Assembly (NCBI RefSeq): GCF_000812875.1
Contig: NZ_JSYK01000001.1
Span: 120,347-184,346 of the forward strand
Source: Kaistella solincola
GTDB lineage: Bacteria; Bacteroidota; Bacteroidia; Flavobacteriales; Weeksellaceae
DNA: 64,000 bases
Direction of reading: 5' to 3'
Part shown: piece after piece, positions 35,759 through 44,943 of the stretch
Position numbering within the stretch: position 1 is the stretch's first letter
How the letters are laid out: every line of letters starts with the position of its first letter
Notes under the pieces: generated by a model
Databases searched by the model: none
What the model was told of the DNA's origin: nothing
The model's input: only the letters and a program-made list of their open reading frames with translations
Made by a program: the position numbers and the translations under genes

Positions 35759-36379
35759 ATGAACAAACAGAAAATCGAAAACATCCTCAATGTCCTGGCA
35801 AAATCGTTTTTCCAGGGTTTGCTTATCATCGGACCTTTCGCGCTCACCGTGTGGATAATCTGGTACGTAGTTTCCAGCATCGATAATATTGTACCGGCAC
35901 TTTCCGAGCAGGTTTACCCGGGAATTACCTTTCTGATCGTTATCTGTACCATCACTTTGGTGGGTTTTGTGGGGAATAAATTTATAATCGGCCGCGTCAT
36001 CGTCGACAGTTTCGATTATTTGCTGGAACATACACCCGGAATCAAATTTATTTATACGTCGCTGAAAGATGTTATGACTTCTTTTGTTGGCGACAAAAAG
36101 AAATTCAACGTCCCGGTTCTCATTAAAACTTCCGATAATCCCGATGTTTGGCGAATTGGTTTTCTTACCCAAAGCGATCTTTCTTCCGTCGGTTTTCCGG
36201 ATTATGTTTCTGTGTATTTGCCGCATTCTTACGCGGTTTCCGGTTGGGTGGTTTTCGTACTTGCGACCAATATTGTTACTTTAGAAAACGTAAGCGCAGC
36301 ACAAGCCATGAAGTTTGCTGTGAGCGGCGGCGTTGCCGGTTTTCATTCAGATGACAACGTTTTTAAGGCTCCGGAGTGA
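35759..36379 (+). CDS. DUF502 membrane protein
   Basis: A 206-residue DUF502 protein with two transmembrane helices (about 18-40 and 55-77) and a soluble C-terminal domain containing VGFPDYVSVYLPHSYAVSGW, the most typical stretch of the family. Function is unknown; related plant proteins (COV1/LCV) act in membranes. It stands alone. Confidence 0.85.
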   Translation: MNKQKIENILNVLAKSFFQGLLIIGPFALTVWIIWYVVSSIDNIVPALSEQVYPGITFLIVICTITLVGFVGNKFIIGRVIVDSFDYLLEHTPGIKFIYTSLKDVMTSFVGDKKKFNVPVLIKTSDNPDVWRIGFLTQSDLSSVGFPDYVSVYLPHSYAVSGWVVFVLATNIVTLENVSAAQAMKFAVSGGVAGFHSDDNVFKAPE

Positions 36380-36488
36380 TTTCATTTAGAAATTCCAGAT
36401 TTTTTGCCTTTTTAACGCCAAATTTTTTTAATAAAAATTAAAGAAGAAAGTGAAAGTTATCTTCTCGTCATCTTAAACCTCAACTCCT

Positions 36489-37865
36489 ATGAAATTACCT
36501 TACGCAGAACCTTTCAGAATAAAAATGGTCGAAGAAATTCACCAATCCACTCGTGCAGAAAGAGAAAACTGGCTGAAAAATGCCGACTACAATTTATTTA
36601 ATTTAAAATCTTCCCAGGTTTTTATCGATTTGTTAACCGATTCCGGCACCGGCGCCATGAGCGACCAGCAATGGGGCGCTTTGATGACCGGCGACGAGAG
36701 TTATGCAGGTTCCAGAAGTTTCGAAAAATTGCACGAAACAGTGCGGAATATTTCCGGTTACAAATATCTTTTGCCGACACATCAGGGGCGCGCGGCGGAA
36801 AATGTGCTCTTTTCAGTTTTGGTGAAAGACGGCGACGTGATTCCGGGAAATTCCCATTTCGACACCACAAAAGGTCACATCGAAATCCGAAAAGCCCACG
36901 CCATTGACTGTACCATTGATGAAGCTTTCGATATTAATGATACACACCTTTTCAAAGGTAACATCGATTTAAAAAAATTGGAGGAAGTTTATAACACCTA
37001 TCCGAAGGAAAAAATTCCGTTTTGCTTAATCACCATTACCTGCAATTCTTCGGGCGGACAGCCGGTTTCACTGGAAAATATGAAGGCGGTGAAAGAACTT
37101 TCAGATCGCTACCGAATTCCTATTTATTTTGATTCAGCGCGTTTTGCGGAAAATGCCTATTTTATAAAAATGCGCGAAAAAGGTCAGGAAAACCGCACCA
37201 TTAAAGAAATCGCGAAAGAAGCTTTTTCTTACGGCGTCGGCATGACGATGAGTTCTAAAAAAGATGGTTTGGTAAATATCGGTGGATTTATCGCGCTGAA
37301 CGATGCAGAAATCTTTAAAAAAGCTTCCAATTTCACCATTATTTTCGAAGGTTTCATTACCTACGGTGGCATGGCAGGTCGCGATATGGCTGCGCTGGCG
37401 GTTGGTTTAAATGAAGCTACTGAATTCGAATACCTTGAAAGCCGGATTTCTCAGGTGGAATATTTGGGAAATAAATTAATTGAATACGGAATTCCCGTGC
37501 AGAAACCAATTGGTGGTCACGCGGTTTTTATTGATTCTCTTGGTTTTTTACCAAATATTTCCCGCGAAGAATTTCCGGCGCAAACTTTAGCGAATGAAAT
37601 TTACAAGGAAGCCGGAATCCGCACGGTGGAAATTGGGACTTTGCTGGCCGATCGAGATCCGGAAACGCGCGAAAACCGTTATCCAAAACTTGAACTGGTG
37701 AGACTTGCAATTCCACGCCGAACGTACACCAATAATCATATGGATTATATTGCCGCGGCAATCAAAAATGTTTACGACCGCCGGAATGAAATTACGAAAG
37801 GTTATAAAATCGTGTGGGAGTCTGAAATTCTCCGGCATTTTACCGTTCAGTTGAAAGAAGCTTAA
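36489..37865 (+). CDS. tnaA: Tryptophanase (beta-eliminating lyase)
   Basis: A 458-residue PLP enzyme splitting tryptophan into indole, pyruvate and ammonia. The PLP lysine is Lys258 in MSSKKDGLVNIGG. It is similar over its length to both tryptophanase and tyrosine phenol-lyase: LVNIGGF and GGMAGRDM read like the lyase, but at the site where tyrosine phenol-lyase has its substrate Arg (MERG) this protein has VEIG, as in tryptophanase, and the DTTKGHIE segment is also of that type. So tryptophan is the likelier substrate. No tnaC leader or permease is adjacent. Confidence 0.88.
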   Translation: MKLPYAEPFRIKMVEEIHQSTRAERENWLKNADYNLFNLKSSQVFIDLLTDSGTGAMSDQQWGALMTGDESYAGSRSFEKLHETVRNISGYKYLLPTHQGRAAENVLFSVLVKDGDVIPGNSHFDTTKGHIEIRKAHAIDCTIDEAFDINDTHLFKGNIDLKKLEEVYNTYPKEKIPFCLITITCNSSGGQPVSLENMKAVKELSDRYRIPIYFDSARFAENAYFIKMREKGQENRTIKEIAKEAFSYGVGMTMSSKKDGLVNIGGFIALNDAEIFKKASNFTIIFEGFITYGGMAGRDMAALAVGLNEATEFEYLESRISQVEYLGNKLIEYGIPVQKPIGGHAVFIDSLGFLPNISREEFPAQTLANEIYKEAGIRTVEIGTLLADRDPETRENRYPKLELVRLAIPRRTYTNNHMDYIAAAIKNVYDRRNEITKGYKIVWESEILRHFTVQLKEA

Positions 37866-37904
37866 AACTTTTAATTGAAGGCAATTCGCTCAAAAACAAA
37901 AAAT

Positions 37905-37929
37905 CGCTTCATTTGAAGCGGTTTTTTTA
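37905..37929 (+). terminator. Terminator after tnaA
   Basis: CGCTTC (37905-37910) pairs with GAAGCG (37915-37920) across a 4-base loop, followed by seven Ts. Confidence 0.75.
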
Positions 37930-37991
37930 TTGATATCGAAATAATTTTCACAGCAATCGTATTATTTCATATTTTTATAAAAAATTTGCCA

Positions 37992-39101
37992 ATGAGCCAC
38001 GGAAAACTTCGGGAAGAAAAAAACTGCCTGAATTGCGGTCATATCGTCGAAGAAAAGTTCTGTCCGAACTGTGGCCAGGAAAACACCGAAACGCGGAGAC
38101 CGTTCCACTATCTTTTCACGCATTTTATTGAAGACCTTACGCATTACGACGGTCAGTTTTGGGGAAGCATAAAAAATTTGCTCTTCAAGCCGGGAAAATT
38201 AACACAAACTTATCTGGAAGGGAAAAGACAGCGTTACGTACCGCCGGTAAAACTTTATATTTTCATCAGTTTTATCACCTTTTTTCTGTTCTCCATATTT
38301 CCACCGTTTAATATTGATTTTAATGAAGGCGCCAGTTCAAAAGAATTAAAGCAAACCAAAGTTTTCAGCGACGCAAGTGCCGCGGTTTTACAGCAAAAGA
38401 TCGACAGCCTGAAATCACTCCCGAACATGAGCCATGAAGATTCCGTAGCGCTGCAAAAAGTTTCTGCCGCCATGGTGGATTCGGCTGCCATGGGAAATCT
38501 CGCAGAAACCTTTGATATGGATAAATCGCTGGATGCGGACATGAAATTTTTAGGTTACACGCACAAAAAAGCTTACGATTCGGCGCGTGTAATAAATCCT
38601 GGAATGTTTGATTTCATTAAAAAACCGGTGGCGCACAAGTTTTTTGAACTGAAAGAAAAAGGCGCAAAAAAGGGCGATATTTTAAAGAACTTTGCGTTGA
38701 CTTCTTTTCACAATCTGCCAAAAGCGCTCTTTATTTATTTGCCGTTGTTTGCCTTCTTTTTATGGATTTTCCATAACAAGAAAAGATGGTGGTATTTTGA
38801 CCACGGCGTTTTTACGCTGCATTATTTCGCTTTTCTTTTGCTGAATATCTTACTGCTTTATCTGCTTTATAAACTTAGCACGATGATCAGCTCCTCGTTT
38901 GTGAACTTTTTAATTTATTTGCTCATCACCGCGCTTTTTATTTACAACGTGGTTTACTTCTTTTTGGCGCACCAGCGCGTTTACAAAACCAAAGGCTTCC
39001 GCAGTTTTATATTGGGGACCGCACTATTTATGGTAAATTTCTTCGCATTTTTGTTTTTATTACTAGGTCTTGGGGTCATCAGCTTTTTGATGATTCATTA
39101 A
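37992..39101 (+). CDS. DUF3667 membrane protein with zinc-ribbon start
   Basis: A 369-residue protein of the DUF3667 family, common in Bacteroidota. It opens with a zinc ribbon, CLNCGHIVEEKFCPNCGQ, then the family's FHYLFTHFIEDLTHYDGQFW and a PGKL...GKRQRYVPP segment, one helix, a roughly 150-residue soluble loop, and four C-terminal helices. Function unknown. The ATG at 37992 is used in place of the TTG two codons upstream. Confidence 0.85.
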   Translation: MSHGKLREEKNCLNCGHIVEEKFCPNCGQENTETRRPFHYLFTHFIEDLTHYDGQFWGSIKNLLFKPGKLTQTYLEGKRQRYVPPVKLYIFISFITFFLFSIFPPFNIDFNEGASSKELKQTKVFSDASAAVLQQKIDSLKSLPNMSHEDSVALQKVSAAMVDSAAMGNLAETFDMDKSLDADMKFLGYTHKKAYDSARVINPGMFDFIKKPVAHKFFELKEKGAKKGDILKNFALTSFHNLPKALFIYLPLFAFFLWIFHNKKRWWYFDHGVFTLHYFAFLLLNILLLYLLYKLSTMISSSFVNFLIYLLITALFIYNVVYFFLAHQRVYKTKGFRSFILGTALFMVNFFAFLFLLLGLGVISFLMIH

Positions 39102-39138
39102 ATCTTTCACCCTTTAAAAGAAGAAAAAAAAGAAATCC

Positions 39139-39222
39139 TAACCCCGATCGCAGCGGCATCCTTTATCCCGGGAGCGTCCGGGATAAAGATACAGCGGAGA
39201 GCGGGCTGCCATCTTGGGGCAC
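39139..39222. repeat. Palindromic intergenic element with strong hairpin
   Basis: A GC-rich block whose centre forms a perfect 10-bp stem, TTTATCCCGG (39162-39171) with CCGGGATAAA (39178-39187), extended by ATC/GAT past one bulged base. Outer arms read AACCCCGATCGCAGCGGC and ACAGCGGAGAGCGGGC. The arm pattern is the one seen in dispersed intergenic repeats of Flavobacteriia and resembles the layout of the element at 30885-30968. Confidence 0.55.
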
Positions 39223-39246
39223 ATGCAAACCCTTGTTGTTTCTAAA

Positions 39247-39280
39247 AAAAATACCCGCCTAAAGACGGATATTTTTTCAT
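39247..39280 (-). terminator. Terminator of the EF-G paralogue gene
   Basis: An interrupted hairpin (AAATACCCGCC against GACGGATATTT) just past the stop at 39293, with a T run on the minus strand. Confidence 0.6.
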
Positions 39281-39292
39281 TTTACCGGAAAT

Positions 39293-41416
39293 TTATGCTT
39301 CCTGCAGCGGTGCATTTTTCCTTACGACTTCCTGCTGCACGTTCATTGGAACGAGCTGGTATTCGGCGAACTTCATGGTGAATTTCGCACGGCCGCCGGT
39401 AATTGAGCGCAAGGTTGAGCCGTAATCGTCCAGCTCCGCAAGCGGCACATACGCTAGAATTTTTTGGTAATGTTTTTCGGAATCCATGCCGGAGATGATG
39501 GCACGTCGTGTCTGCAAATCGCCCATTACATCACCAGTATCTTCATCCGGACACAAAATTTCCAACGCATAGACCGGTTCTAAAAGCTGCGGATTTGCGC
39601 GGTGAAAAGCATCGCGGAAGGCGCCCGCCGCGGCAAGCTGGAAGGAAATATCATTTGAATCTACGCTGTGCATTTTGCCGTCGTAAACGGTTACGCGAAC
39701 GTTTTGGCAACGCGAACCGGTCAGCGGTCCGGATTCCATCTGCTGCATAATGCCTTTTTTTATAGCGCCGATGTAGCGGTTGTCGATAGCGCCGCCCACG
39801 ATGCACCAGTAAAAAGCGAGTTTTCCGCCCCACGGCAATTCTTCAATGTCTTTCTGGCGGATGTTAACTCCGGTGGGTTCTTCCATTCCGTCATAATAAT
39901 TTTCCAGGCGAAGATGAATTTCTGCGAACTGACCCGCGCCGCCGGATTGTTTTTTGTGGCGGTAATCCGCATCAGCTTTTCCGGTAATGGTTTCGCGGTA
40001 CGGAATTTTCGGTGCGGCAAATTTCATTTTTACACCGAATTCTTTTTCCAAGCGCTGCGTCACCAAATCCAGATGCAGCTGGCCCTGACCGTGCAAAATG
40101 GTTTGTTTGAGTTCTGTTGATTGTTCCACCACCAAAGTTGGGTCAGAATCCTGAATTTTGTGCAAGGCAGCAACCAATTTTTCCATATCGGATGAAACAT
40201 CGGTGAAAATCGCTTTACGAATTCGGCTTTCCGGGAATTCCATAGGTCGGATTTTGCGGTTCAAGCCTTTGGAATTTAAGGTATGATTGGAACGGGAATT
40301 TTTGAGTTTTACGGTAACCCCTAAATCGCCCGCGACCAGTTCATCCACAGCAATCCGGTCTTTCCCTTCGGCTAAAAAAACCTGCGAAATGCGTTCAATT
40401 TCTCCGTTTTCTGCATTCACGAGTTCATCGCCGGGCTTGAGTTTTCCACTCAGAACTTTAAAATACGAAACCATGCCGACTTGCGGCTCCGACGTGGTTT
40501 TATAAATAAATATCGTGGTTTTATCGTTGGGATCATAAGAAATTTCTTCACCGTTTTCCAGTTTGCGTGCCGGTCTATCGGCTGGCGACGGTGCAATGTC
40601 ATCAATAAAGCCCATGAGGCGGCCGCTTCCCATATCTTTCAAGCCACTGGTGATGAAAACCGGGAAAAACTGCTGTTTTGCGAGTGCAAGCGTAATTCCC
40701 TGGGCGAGTTCTTCTTCAGACAGATTACCTTCTTCGAAGTATTTTTCCATGAGGCCGTCTTCATTTTCTGCGGCGATTTCCACCAAAGCGTTGTGCATCG
40801 CGTTTGCTCTTTCCAGTTCACTTTCAGGAATGGGTTTTTTCTCGGGCTTACCACCATCAGCCGGAAAAACGTACATTACCATCCGCAAAGCATCGATGAT
40901 GGAATTAAAGTTTGCACCGGAATTATAGGGAAACTGCAGCGGAAGTAACTTCGGTCCGAAACGTTCTTTTGCCTGCTCTAAAGTTTTTTCGAAATCAGCT
41001 TTTGGGTGGTCCATTTGGTTGATGACAAAAATCGCGGGAGTTTTGTATTTTTCAACACATTCCCAAACGAGTTCGGTCCCAACTTCCACGCCGTTTGCGG
41101 CATTCAAAACAATTATCGCCGTGTCAGCCACTTTTAAAGACGAAACCACCTCACCGATAAAATCATCAAATCCCGGTGTATCAATCATATTAATCCTGTT
41201 ATTTCGCCAGTTTACAAACATCTGGTGCGAAAAAATAGTTTTTCCTTTCTCGTGTTCCAGGTCGGTATAGTCGCTCACCATGTTGCGTAAATTTACGCTG
41301 CCACGGCGCTTAATCGCCCCGCCTTCGTACATCATTGTTTCTATGAGCGTAGTTTTGCCGCTGTCCGAATGGCCCAGCAAGACTACATTTCTCAGGTTTT
41401 TGGTATTAGCACTCAT
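39293..41416 (-). CDS. EF-G paralogue (EF-G2-like translational GTPase)
   Basis: A 707-residue translational GTPase with all EF-G domains. It belongs to the divergent EF-G2 type: the P-loop is GHSDSGKT (15-22), not AHIDAGKT, and switch II reads DTPGF with Phe83 where active EF-G has the catalytic His. NQMD is the guanine-specificity motif. The C-terminal domains IV and V (CPDEDTGDVMGDLQTRRA) are intact, so it can probably still bind ribosomes. In Bacteroides an EF-G2 lacking GTPase activity supports slow translation under starvation; orthology with that protein is my inference. It is a single gene. Confidence 0.87.
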   Translation of the reverse strand: MSANTKNLRNVVLLGHSDSGKTTLIETMMYEGGAIKRRGSVNLRNMVSDYTDLEHEKGKTIFSHQMFVNWRNNRINMIDTPGFDDFIGEVVSSLKVADTAIIVLNAANGVEVGTELVWECVEKYKTPAIFVINQMDHPKADFEKTLEQAKERFGPKLLPLQFPYNSGANFNSIIDALRMVMYVFPADGGKPEKKPIPESELERANAMHNALVEIAAENEDGLMEKYFEEGNLSEEELAQGITLALAKQQFFPVFITSGLKDMGSGRLMGFIDDIAPSPADRPARKLENGEEISYDPNDKTTIFIYKTTSEPQVGMVSYFKVLSGKLKPGDELVNAENGEIERISQVFLAEGKDRIAVDELVAGDLGVTVKLKNSRSNHTLNSKGLNRKIRPMEFPESRIRKAIFTDVSSDMEKLVAALHKIQDSDPTLVVEQSTELKQTILHGQGQLHLDLVTQRLEKEFGVKMKFAAPKIPYRETITGKADADYRHKKQSGGAGQFAEIHLRLENYYDGMEEPTGVNIRQKDIEELPWGGKLAFYWCIVGGAIDNRYIGAIKKGIMQQMESGPLTGSRCQNVRVTVYDGKMHSVDSNDISFQLAAAGAFRDAFHRANPQLLEPVYALEILCPDEDTGDVMGDLQTRRAIISGMDSEKHYQKILAYVPLAELDDYGSTLRSITGGRAKFTMKFAEYQLVPMNVQQEVVRKNAPLQEA

Positions 41417-41584
41417 CTTATTTTGGTTTAATAATTTAATGGAAATGCTAAAAAGGAAATGATTGGCATTTGATTTTTAGGTAGTTAAAGTTACGAAAGA
41501 TTTAAATCAACGGTGAAAAAGTAAATTGAAAAAAAAGTGATATTTAGCACCTAAAAAAGCTGATGTTTTTTAAAGTGTTGAAAG

Positions 41585-41613
41585 TTGGTTCAACTTAATT
41601 ATCGTTAAATTTG
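41585..41613 (+). promoter_or_regulatory. Promoter of menD
   Basis: TTG (41585-41587), 18-base spacer, TAAATTTG (41606-41613), 18 bases before the ATG at 41632. Confidence 0.7.
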
Positions 41614-41631
41614 CAAGAAGCAACTCTTACT

Positions 41632-43296
41632 ATGAAGCAATTCTCCGCCAAACGCAGCGTTCAGATTTTAGGATATCTTTTAAAGGAATACGGCATTTTT
41701 GATGTTGTGATTTCTCCGGGATCCCGAAACGCGCCGCTGGCGATTCATTTCTCGGAAATGGATGAACTGAATTGCTTCAGCATCGTTGATGAACGAAGTG
41801 CAGGATTTGTCGCGCTCGGAATGGCTCAAAGTCTTAGAAAACCGGTTGCTGTAACGTGCACTAGCGGTTCAGCGGCAGCGAATTATTATCCGGCCGTTAC
41901 CGAAGCTTTTTTCCAGAATACACCGATTTTAATTCTCACCGCTGACCGCCCGACCGATTATGTTGATTTGTTCGATGGACAAACCATCCGCCAAAAAGAT
42001 CTTTATCATCAGCATTCATACGGTGATTTTCAGCTTTTAGAAGACGAAAAAGAAAATGCTGATGAAGAAAATTTCAGCATCATTAAAAAAGCAATTGAAA
42101 CCTGTTTTGAGCGCCAGGGACCGGTTCATATTAATATTCCGTTGGGAGAACCGCTGTATGAGCTGGTTTCAGAATTGCCGAAGCTTCCGCCGGTGGAAAA
42201 AACCATCCGGAAACCACAGTTTGAATTTACACCAAATTTCCCTGCAGACTGGAATACCGCAAAACGGATTATGATTTTGGTTGGTACGCGCGATCACAGC
42301 GAAGAGCTTGAAATGCAGTTATCGCAACTGGTGAAAAATCATAGCGTTGTTGTTTTAAAAGAAGCCAACTCGAACTTGCGTCAGGAGAAATTTTTTGGGC
42401 ATATAGACCGGTATATTTTCAATTTTACCGATGAAGATTATAAAACTTACGCACCGGATTTGCTGATTACCATTGGTCAAAACGTAGTTTCCAAGAAAGT
42501 AAAGCAATTTCTACGCAACGCAAAACCGGAAAACCATTGGCACATCGATGAGTTTTGGCATCCAGACACGTTTTTTTCGTTAAGCGAAAAAATAAAAACC
42601 ACGCCGGAAAAATTCTTTGCTAAAATGCTCAATTTTATCAAATTGGAACCGAGTGCTTATTACAATTTATGGGATGTGCTGCGTGATAAAAAAGATGCAA
42701 AACACGCTGAATATTGCCTGACAAGGCCATTCTCGGATTTTAAATTTTTTGAAATTTTAGCCGCTAAACTGCCAAAAAATATTAATTTACATATCAGCAA
42801 TTCTTCTGCGATCCGCTACGCACAACTTTTCGATTTTCCGAACAACAACATTTACTGCAACCGCGGCACGAGCGGTATTGATGGTTCAACTTCCACCGCC
42901 ATGGGTTATGCGATGAAAAGTCCGGTACAAACGCTTTTAGTCACAGGAGAAATCAGCTTTTTTTACGACATCAATGGTTTGTGGAACAATTATATTCCGC
43001 CGTACACCCGAATTATTATTTTCAATAATGGCGGCGGCGACATCTTTAAAATTATTCCGGGACCGAGTTCTACAAATGCGTTAGACGAATTTATCATGAC
43101 CACGCACCATAAAAATGCGGAACACTTGGCGAAACATTTTGGTTTTGGTTACACGAAAGTTGATGAGGAAGAAACCCTGATTCGCGTTTTGAATAATTTC
43201 TTTAAAGCTGATGAAAAACCCAAAATCCTCGAAGTTGATACTTCGGAAATTGAAAATGCAGAAATTTTAAAGGAATATTTTAAGTTTTTAAAATAA
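41632..43296 (+). CDS. menD: SEPHCHC synthase (menaquinone synthesis)
   Basis: A 554-residue thiamine-diphosphate enzyme that joins isochorismate and 2-oxoglutarate in menaquinone synthesis; menaquinol is the expected donor for the act complex. Motifs: SPGSRNAPLAIHF, the catalytic VDERSAGFVALG, ILTADRP, and the ThDP/metal site ending in FNNGGGDIFKIIPG. A TTG seven codons upstream is part of the promoter box, so the ATG at 41632 is preferred. The gene is convergent with pabC, 3 bases apart. Confidence 0.95.
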   Translation: MKQFSAKRSVQILGYLLKEYGIFDVVISPGSRNAPLAIHFSEMDELNCFSIVDERSAGFVALGMAQSLRKPVAVTCTSGSAAANYYPAVTEAFFQNTPILILTADRPTDYVDLFDGQTIRQKDLYHQHSYGDFQLLEDEKENADEENFSIIKKAIETCFERQGPVHINIPLGEPLYELVSELPKLPPVEKTIRKPQFEFTPNFPADWNTAKRIMILVGTRDHSEELEMQLSQLVKNHSVVVLKEANSNLRQEKFFGHIDRYIFNFTDEDYKTYAPDLLITIGQNVVSKKVKQFLRNAKPENHWHIDEFWHPDTFFSLSEKIKTTPEKFFAKMLNFIKLEPSAYYNLWDVLRDKKDAKHAEYCLTRPFSDFKFFEILAAKLPKNINLHISNSSAIRYAQLFDFPNNNIYCNRGTSGIDGSTSTAMGYAMKSPVQTLLVTGEISFFYDINGLWNNYIPPYTRIIIFNNGGGDIFKIIPGPSSTNALDEFIMTTHHKNAEHLAKHFGFGYTKVDEEETLIRVLNNFFKADEKPKILEVDTSEIENAEILKEYFKFLK

Positions 43297-43299
43297 ATT

Positions 43300-43926
43300 T
43301 TAAAAAGCTTCAGCTCCCGGTTTTTGCGGCAAATTTTTAATTTTAGAAATCGGGTAAATCAGCTGATCATCCAGATTATTCATGGCGTTAATGAGCTGAA
43401 AATGGCTGAAATCGTGAATGTTTTGAAGTGTAATTTCAGATTCCTTAATTTTTTTGGTTTTCAGTAAATGTTGTCTTTGAACGCCGTTCAGCAGAAAGCT
43501 TTTCGGCGTAAACCAATCTTTGCCTTTTTTGAAAATTAGATTTGAGTAAGATGTGTCCGTAATATGATTATTTTTTACAATGATAATTTCCGCAGCACGG
43601 GAGCGCTGTTTCATGTGTTCGAGCTCGGTTCGGTCTTCGAATTTAAAAGCGTAATCGTAGGAATTATTTTCTACCAGTTCGAAATTTGCTTTTTCCGAAA
43701 TCGCGTACGGAATCATCTGTGTGCGGAATTTTCCGTCTAAACCGTAGGTCACTTTAAATTTATACAAACCTTCTTCCTGATGATCCAGATTTTTAAAAAC
43801 CTGGGCTAAATTAAGCGGGTTTTCATGCCCAAAATAAGAGAACGTCTCATTTACGCGGTGCTGATGCAGCTCCAGCATAAAAATCTTTCGGTCGTCTACT
43901 TTAATACTTTCAATGAATTGGGACAT
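43300..43926 (-). CDS. Aminotransferase class IV, probable aminodeoxychorismate lyase
   Basis: A 208-residue PLP protein of fold type IV. It is shorter than E. coli PabC (269). Its position directly after, and overlapping, pabB by 17 bases makes aminodeoxychorismate lyase (4-aminobenzoate for folate) the best guess. Visible features are LELHQHRVNETF at the start, a central TDTSYSNLIFKKG segment (the family's SNLF motif) and FLLNGVQRQHLL. Substrate is inferred from context. Confidence 0.8.
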   Translation of the reverse strand: MSQFIESIKVDDRKIFMLELHQHRVNETFSYFGHENPLNLAQVFKNLDHQEEGLYKFKVTYGLDGKFRTQMIPYAISEKANFELVENNSYDYAFKFEDRTELEHMKQRSRAAEIIIVKNNHITDTSYSNLIFKKGKDWFTPKSFLLNGVQRQHLLKTKKIKESEITLQNIHDFSHFQLINAMNNLDDQLIYPISKIKNLPQKPGAEAF

Positions 43927-44887
43927 AAATTTTATTTATCATTTCTTGATATTCGTCGGCAAAATTACTCAAATGTGTGATTCCACCACCGCTTTTAAAA
44001 TAAAGTTTTTCGCCTTCTTTTTCGATGAAACGAATCATGACACCGGAATCCAGATCTTCGCCATCGAACCAGCCGCAAACGCCAGTGTAGAAGCCACGCT
44101 TGTAGTTTTCAGCTTCTAAAATTATTTCTAAAGTTTTTCGTTTTGGTGCACCTAAAATGGAACCTGCGGGCAAAAGTTCACGAAAAATACTGCCAATTTT
44201 GCCCCGAAAATTTGGTTTTACCGTGCCCGAAATTTCAGAACTCATCGCGTATAAATTTTTCTGCGCGGTTTTGATCAAATCAATTCTTTGGAATTCATCA
44301 ACTTTTACGTCATCGGCGACGCGGCTTAAATCGTTCCGAAGCAAATCCACCACCGTGTAATGTTCCGCTTTTTCTTTCGAATTGTTTTTCAAAACCTCAA
44401 CAGCATTTTCTATTGAAGCATCAATGGTGCCTTTCATGGGGTGCGTGGAAATGCGGTTTTCTTTAATTTCAATAAATGTTTCGGGTGAAAAACACACAAA
44501 TTCATCTTTGTATAAAACCTTGTATTTTGCCGCAGAAAGCTCGAAAATTTGCTTTAAAGTCAAATTGATTTCAATTTCAGTTTGGCAGGTATAATTGGTG
44601 AGGTAAGAATTGCCCAGCCGCAAATTTTGCTGAACCAAATCAAACCCTTTTTGGTAAGTTTCTGGCGATTCCGGGAAAACTTTCAGTTCGAATTTTTTAG
44701 CCGTTGTTTGACCAAATTTTTCGGCTTTAACATTTTGAAAATCAATTGATAAACCATTTTCCGAAATTTGGTCTTCAGCAAAAATTTCCACTTTTTCCAC
44801 CAAAAAATCAATCATAAAAAAGAAAGGAACTTTCGAGAGCGAAAGCTCGTCCATCACCAAAAAGTTCGGATGGTTATTTTCCAGCAT
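43910..44887 (-). CDS. pabB: Aminodeoxychorismate synthase component I
   Basis: A 325-residue chorismate-binding enzyme. It has the catalytic core only (E. coli PabB has about 450), as is common in Bacteroidota. Motifs: LGNSYLTNYTCQTEI, FVCFSPETFIEI, the STHPMKGTID lysine motif, LLRNDLSRV and LPAGSILGAPKRKTLEII. It aminates chorismate for 4-aminobenzoate with the amidotransferase PabA, which is not in the window. A -7 box lies only 4 bases before the ATG. Confidence 0.9.
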   Translation of the reverse strand: MLENNHPNFLVMDELSLSKVPFFFMIDFLVEKVEIFAEDQISENGLSIDFQNVKAEKFGQTTAKKFELKVFPESPETYQKGFDLVQQNLRLGNSYLTNYTCQTEIEINLTLKQIFELSAAKYKVLYKDEFVCFSPETFIEIKENRISTHPMKGTIDASIENAVEVLKNNSKEKAEHYTVVDLLRNDLSRVADDVKVDEFQRIDLIKTAQKNLYAMSSEISGTVKPNFRGKIGSIFRELLPAGSILGAPKRKTLEIILEAENYKRGFYTGVCGWFDGEDLDSGVMIRFIEKEGEKLYFKSGGGITHLSNFADEYQEMINKIYVPIH

Positions 44888-44891
44888 CTGG

Positions 44892-44899
44892 CAAAATTA
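44892..44899 (-). promoter_or_regulatory. -7 box abutting the pabB start
   Basis: On the minus strand TAATTTTG, ending 4 bases before the ATG at 44887, so transcription probably begins at or near the start codon. Confidence 0.5.
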
Positions 44900-44931
44900 G
44901 TGTTTTAAAAATTTAATCTTCAGGATTTGCT

Positions 44932-44939
44932 TATTTTTG
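44932..44939 (+). promoter_or_regulatory. -7 box abutting the 44944 gene
   Basis: TATTTTTG, ending 4 bases before the ATG at 44944; divergent from the pabB box across only 32 bases. Confidence 0.5.
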
Positions 44940-44943
44940 CGGC

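Noticed and set aside
39668..40120. Plus-strand 150-residue frame
   Set aside because: Antisense to the EF-G paralogue with no domain of its own.
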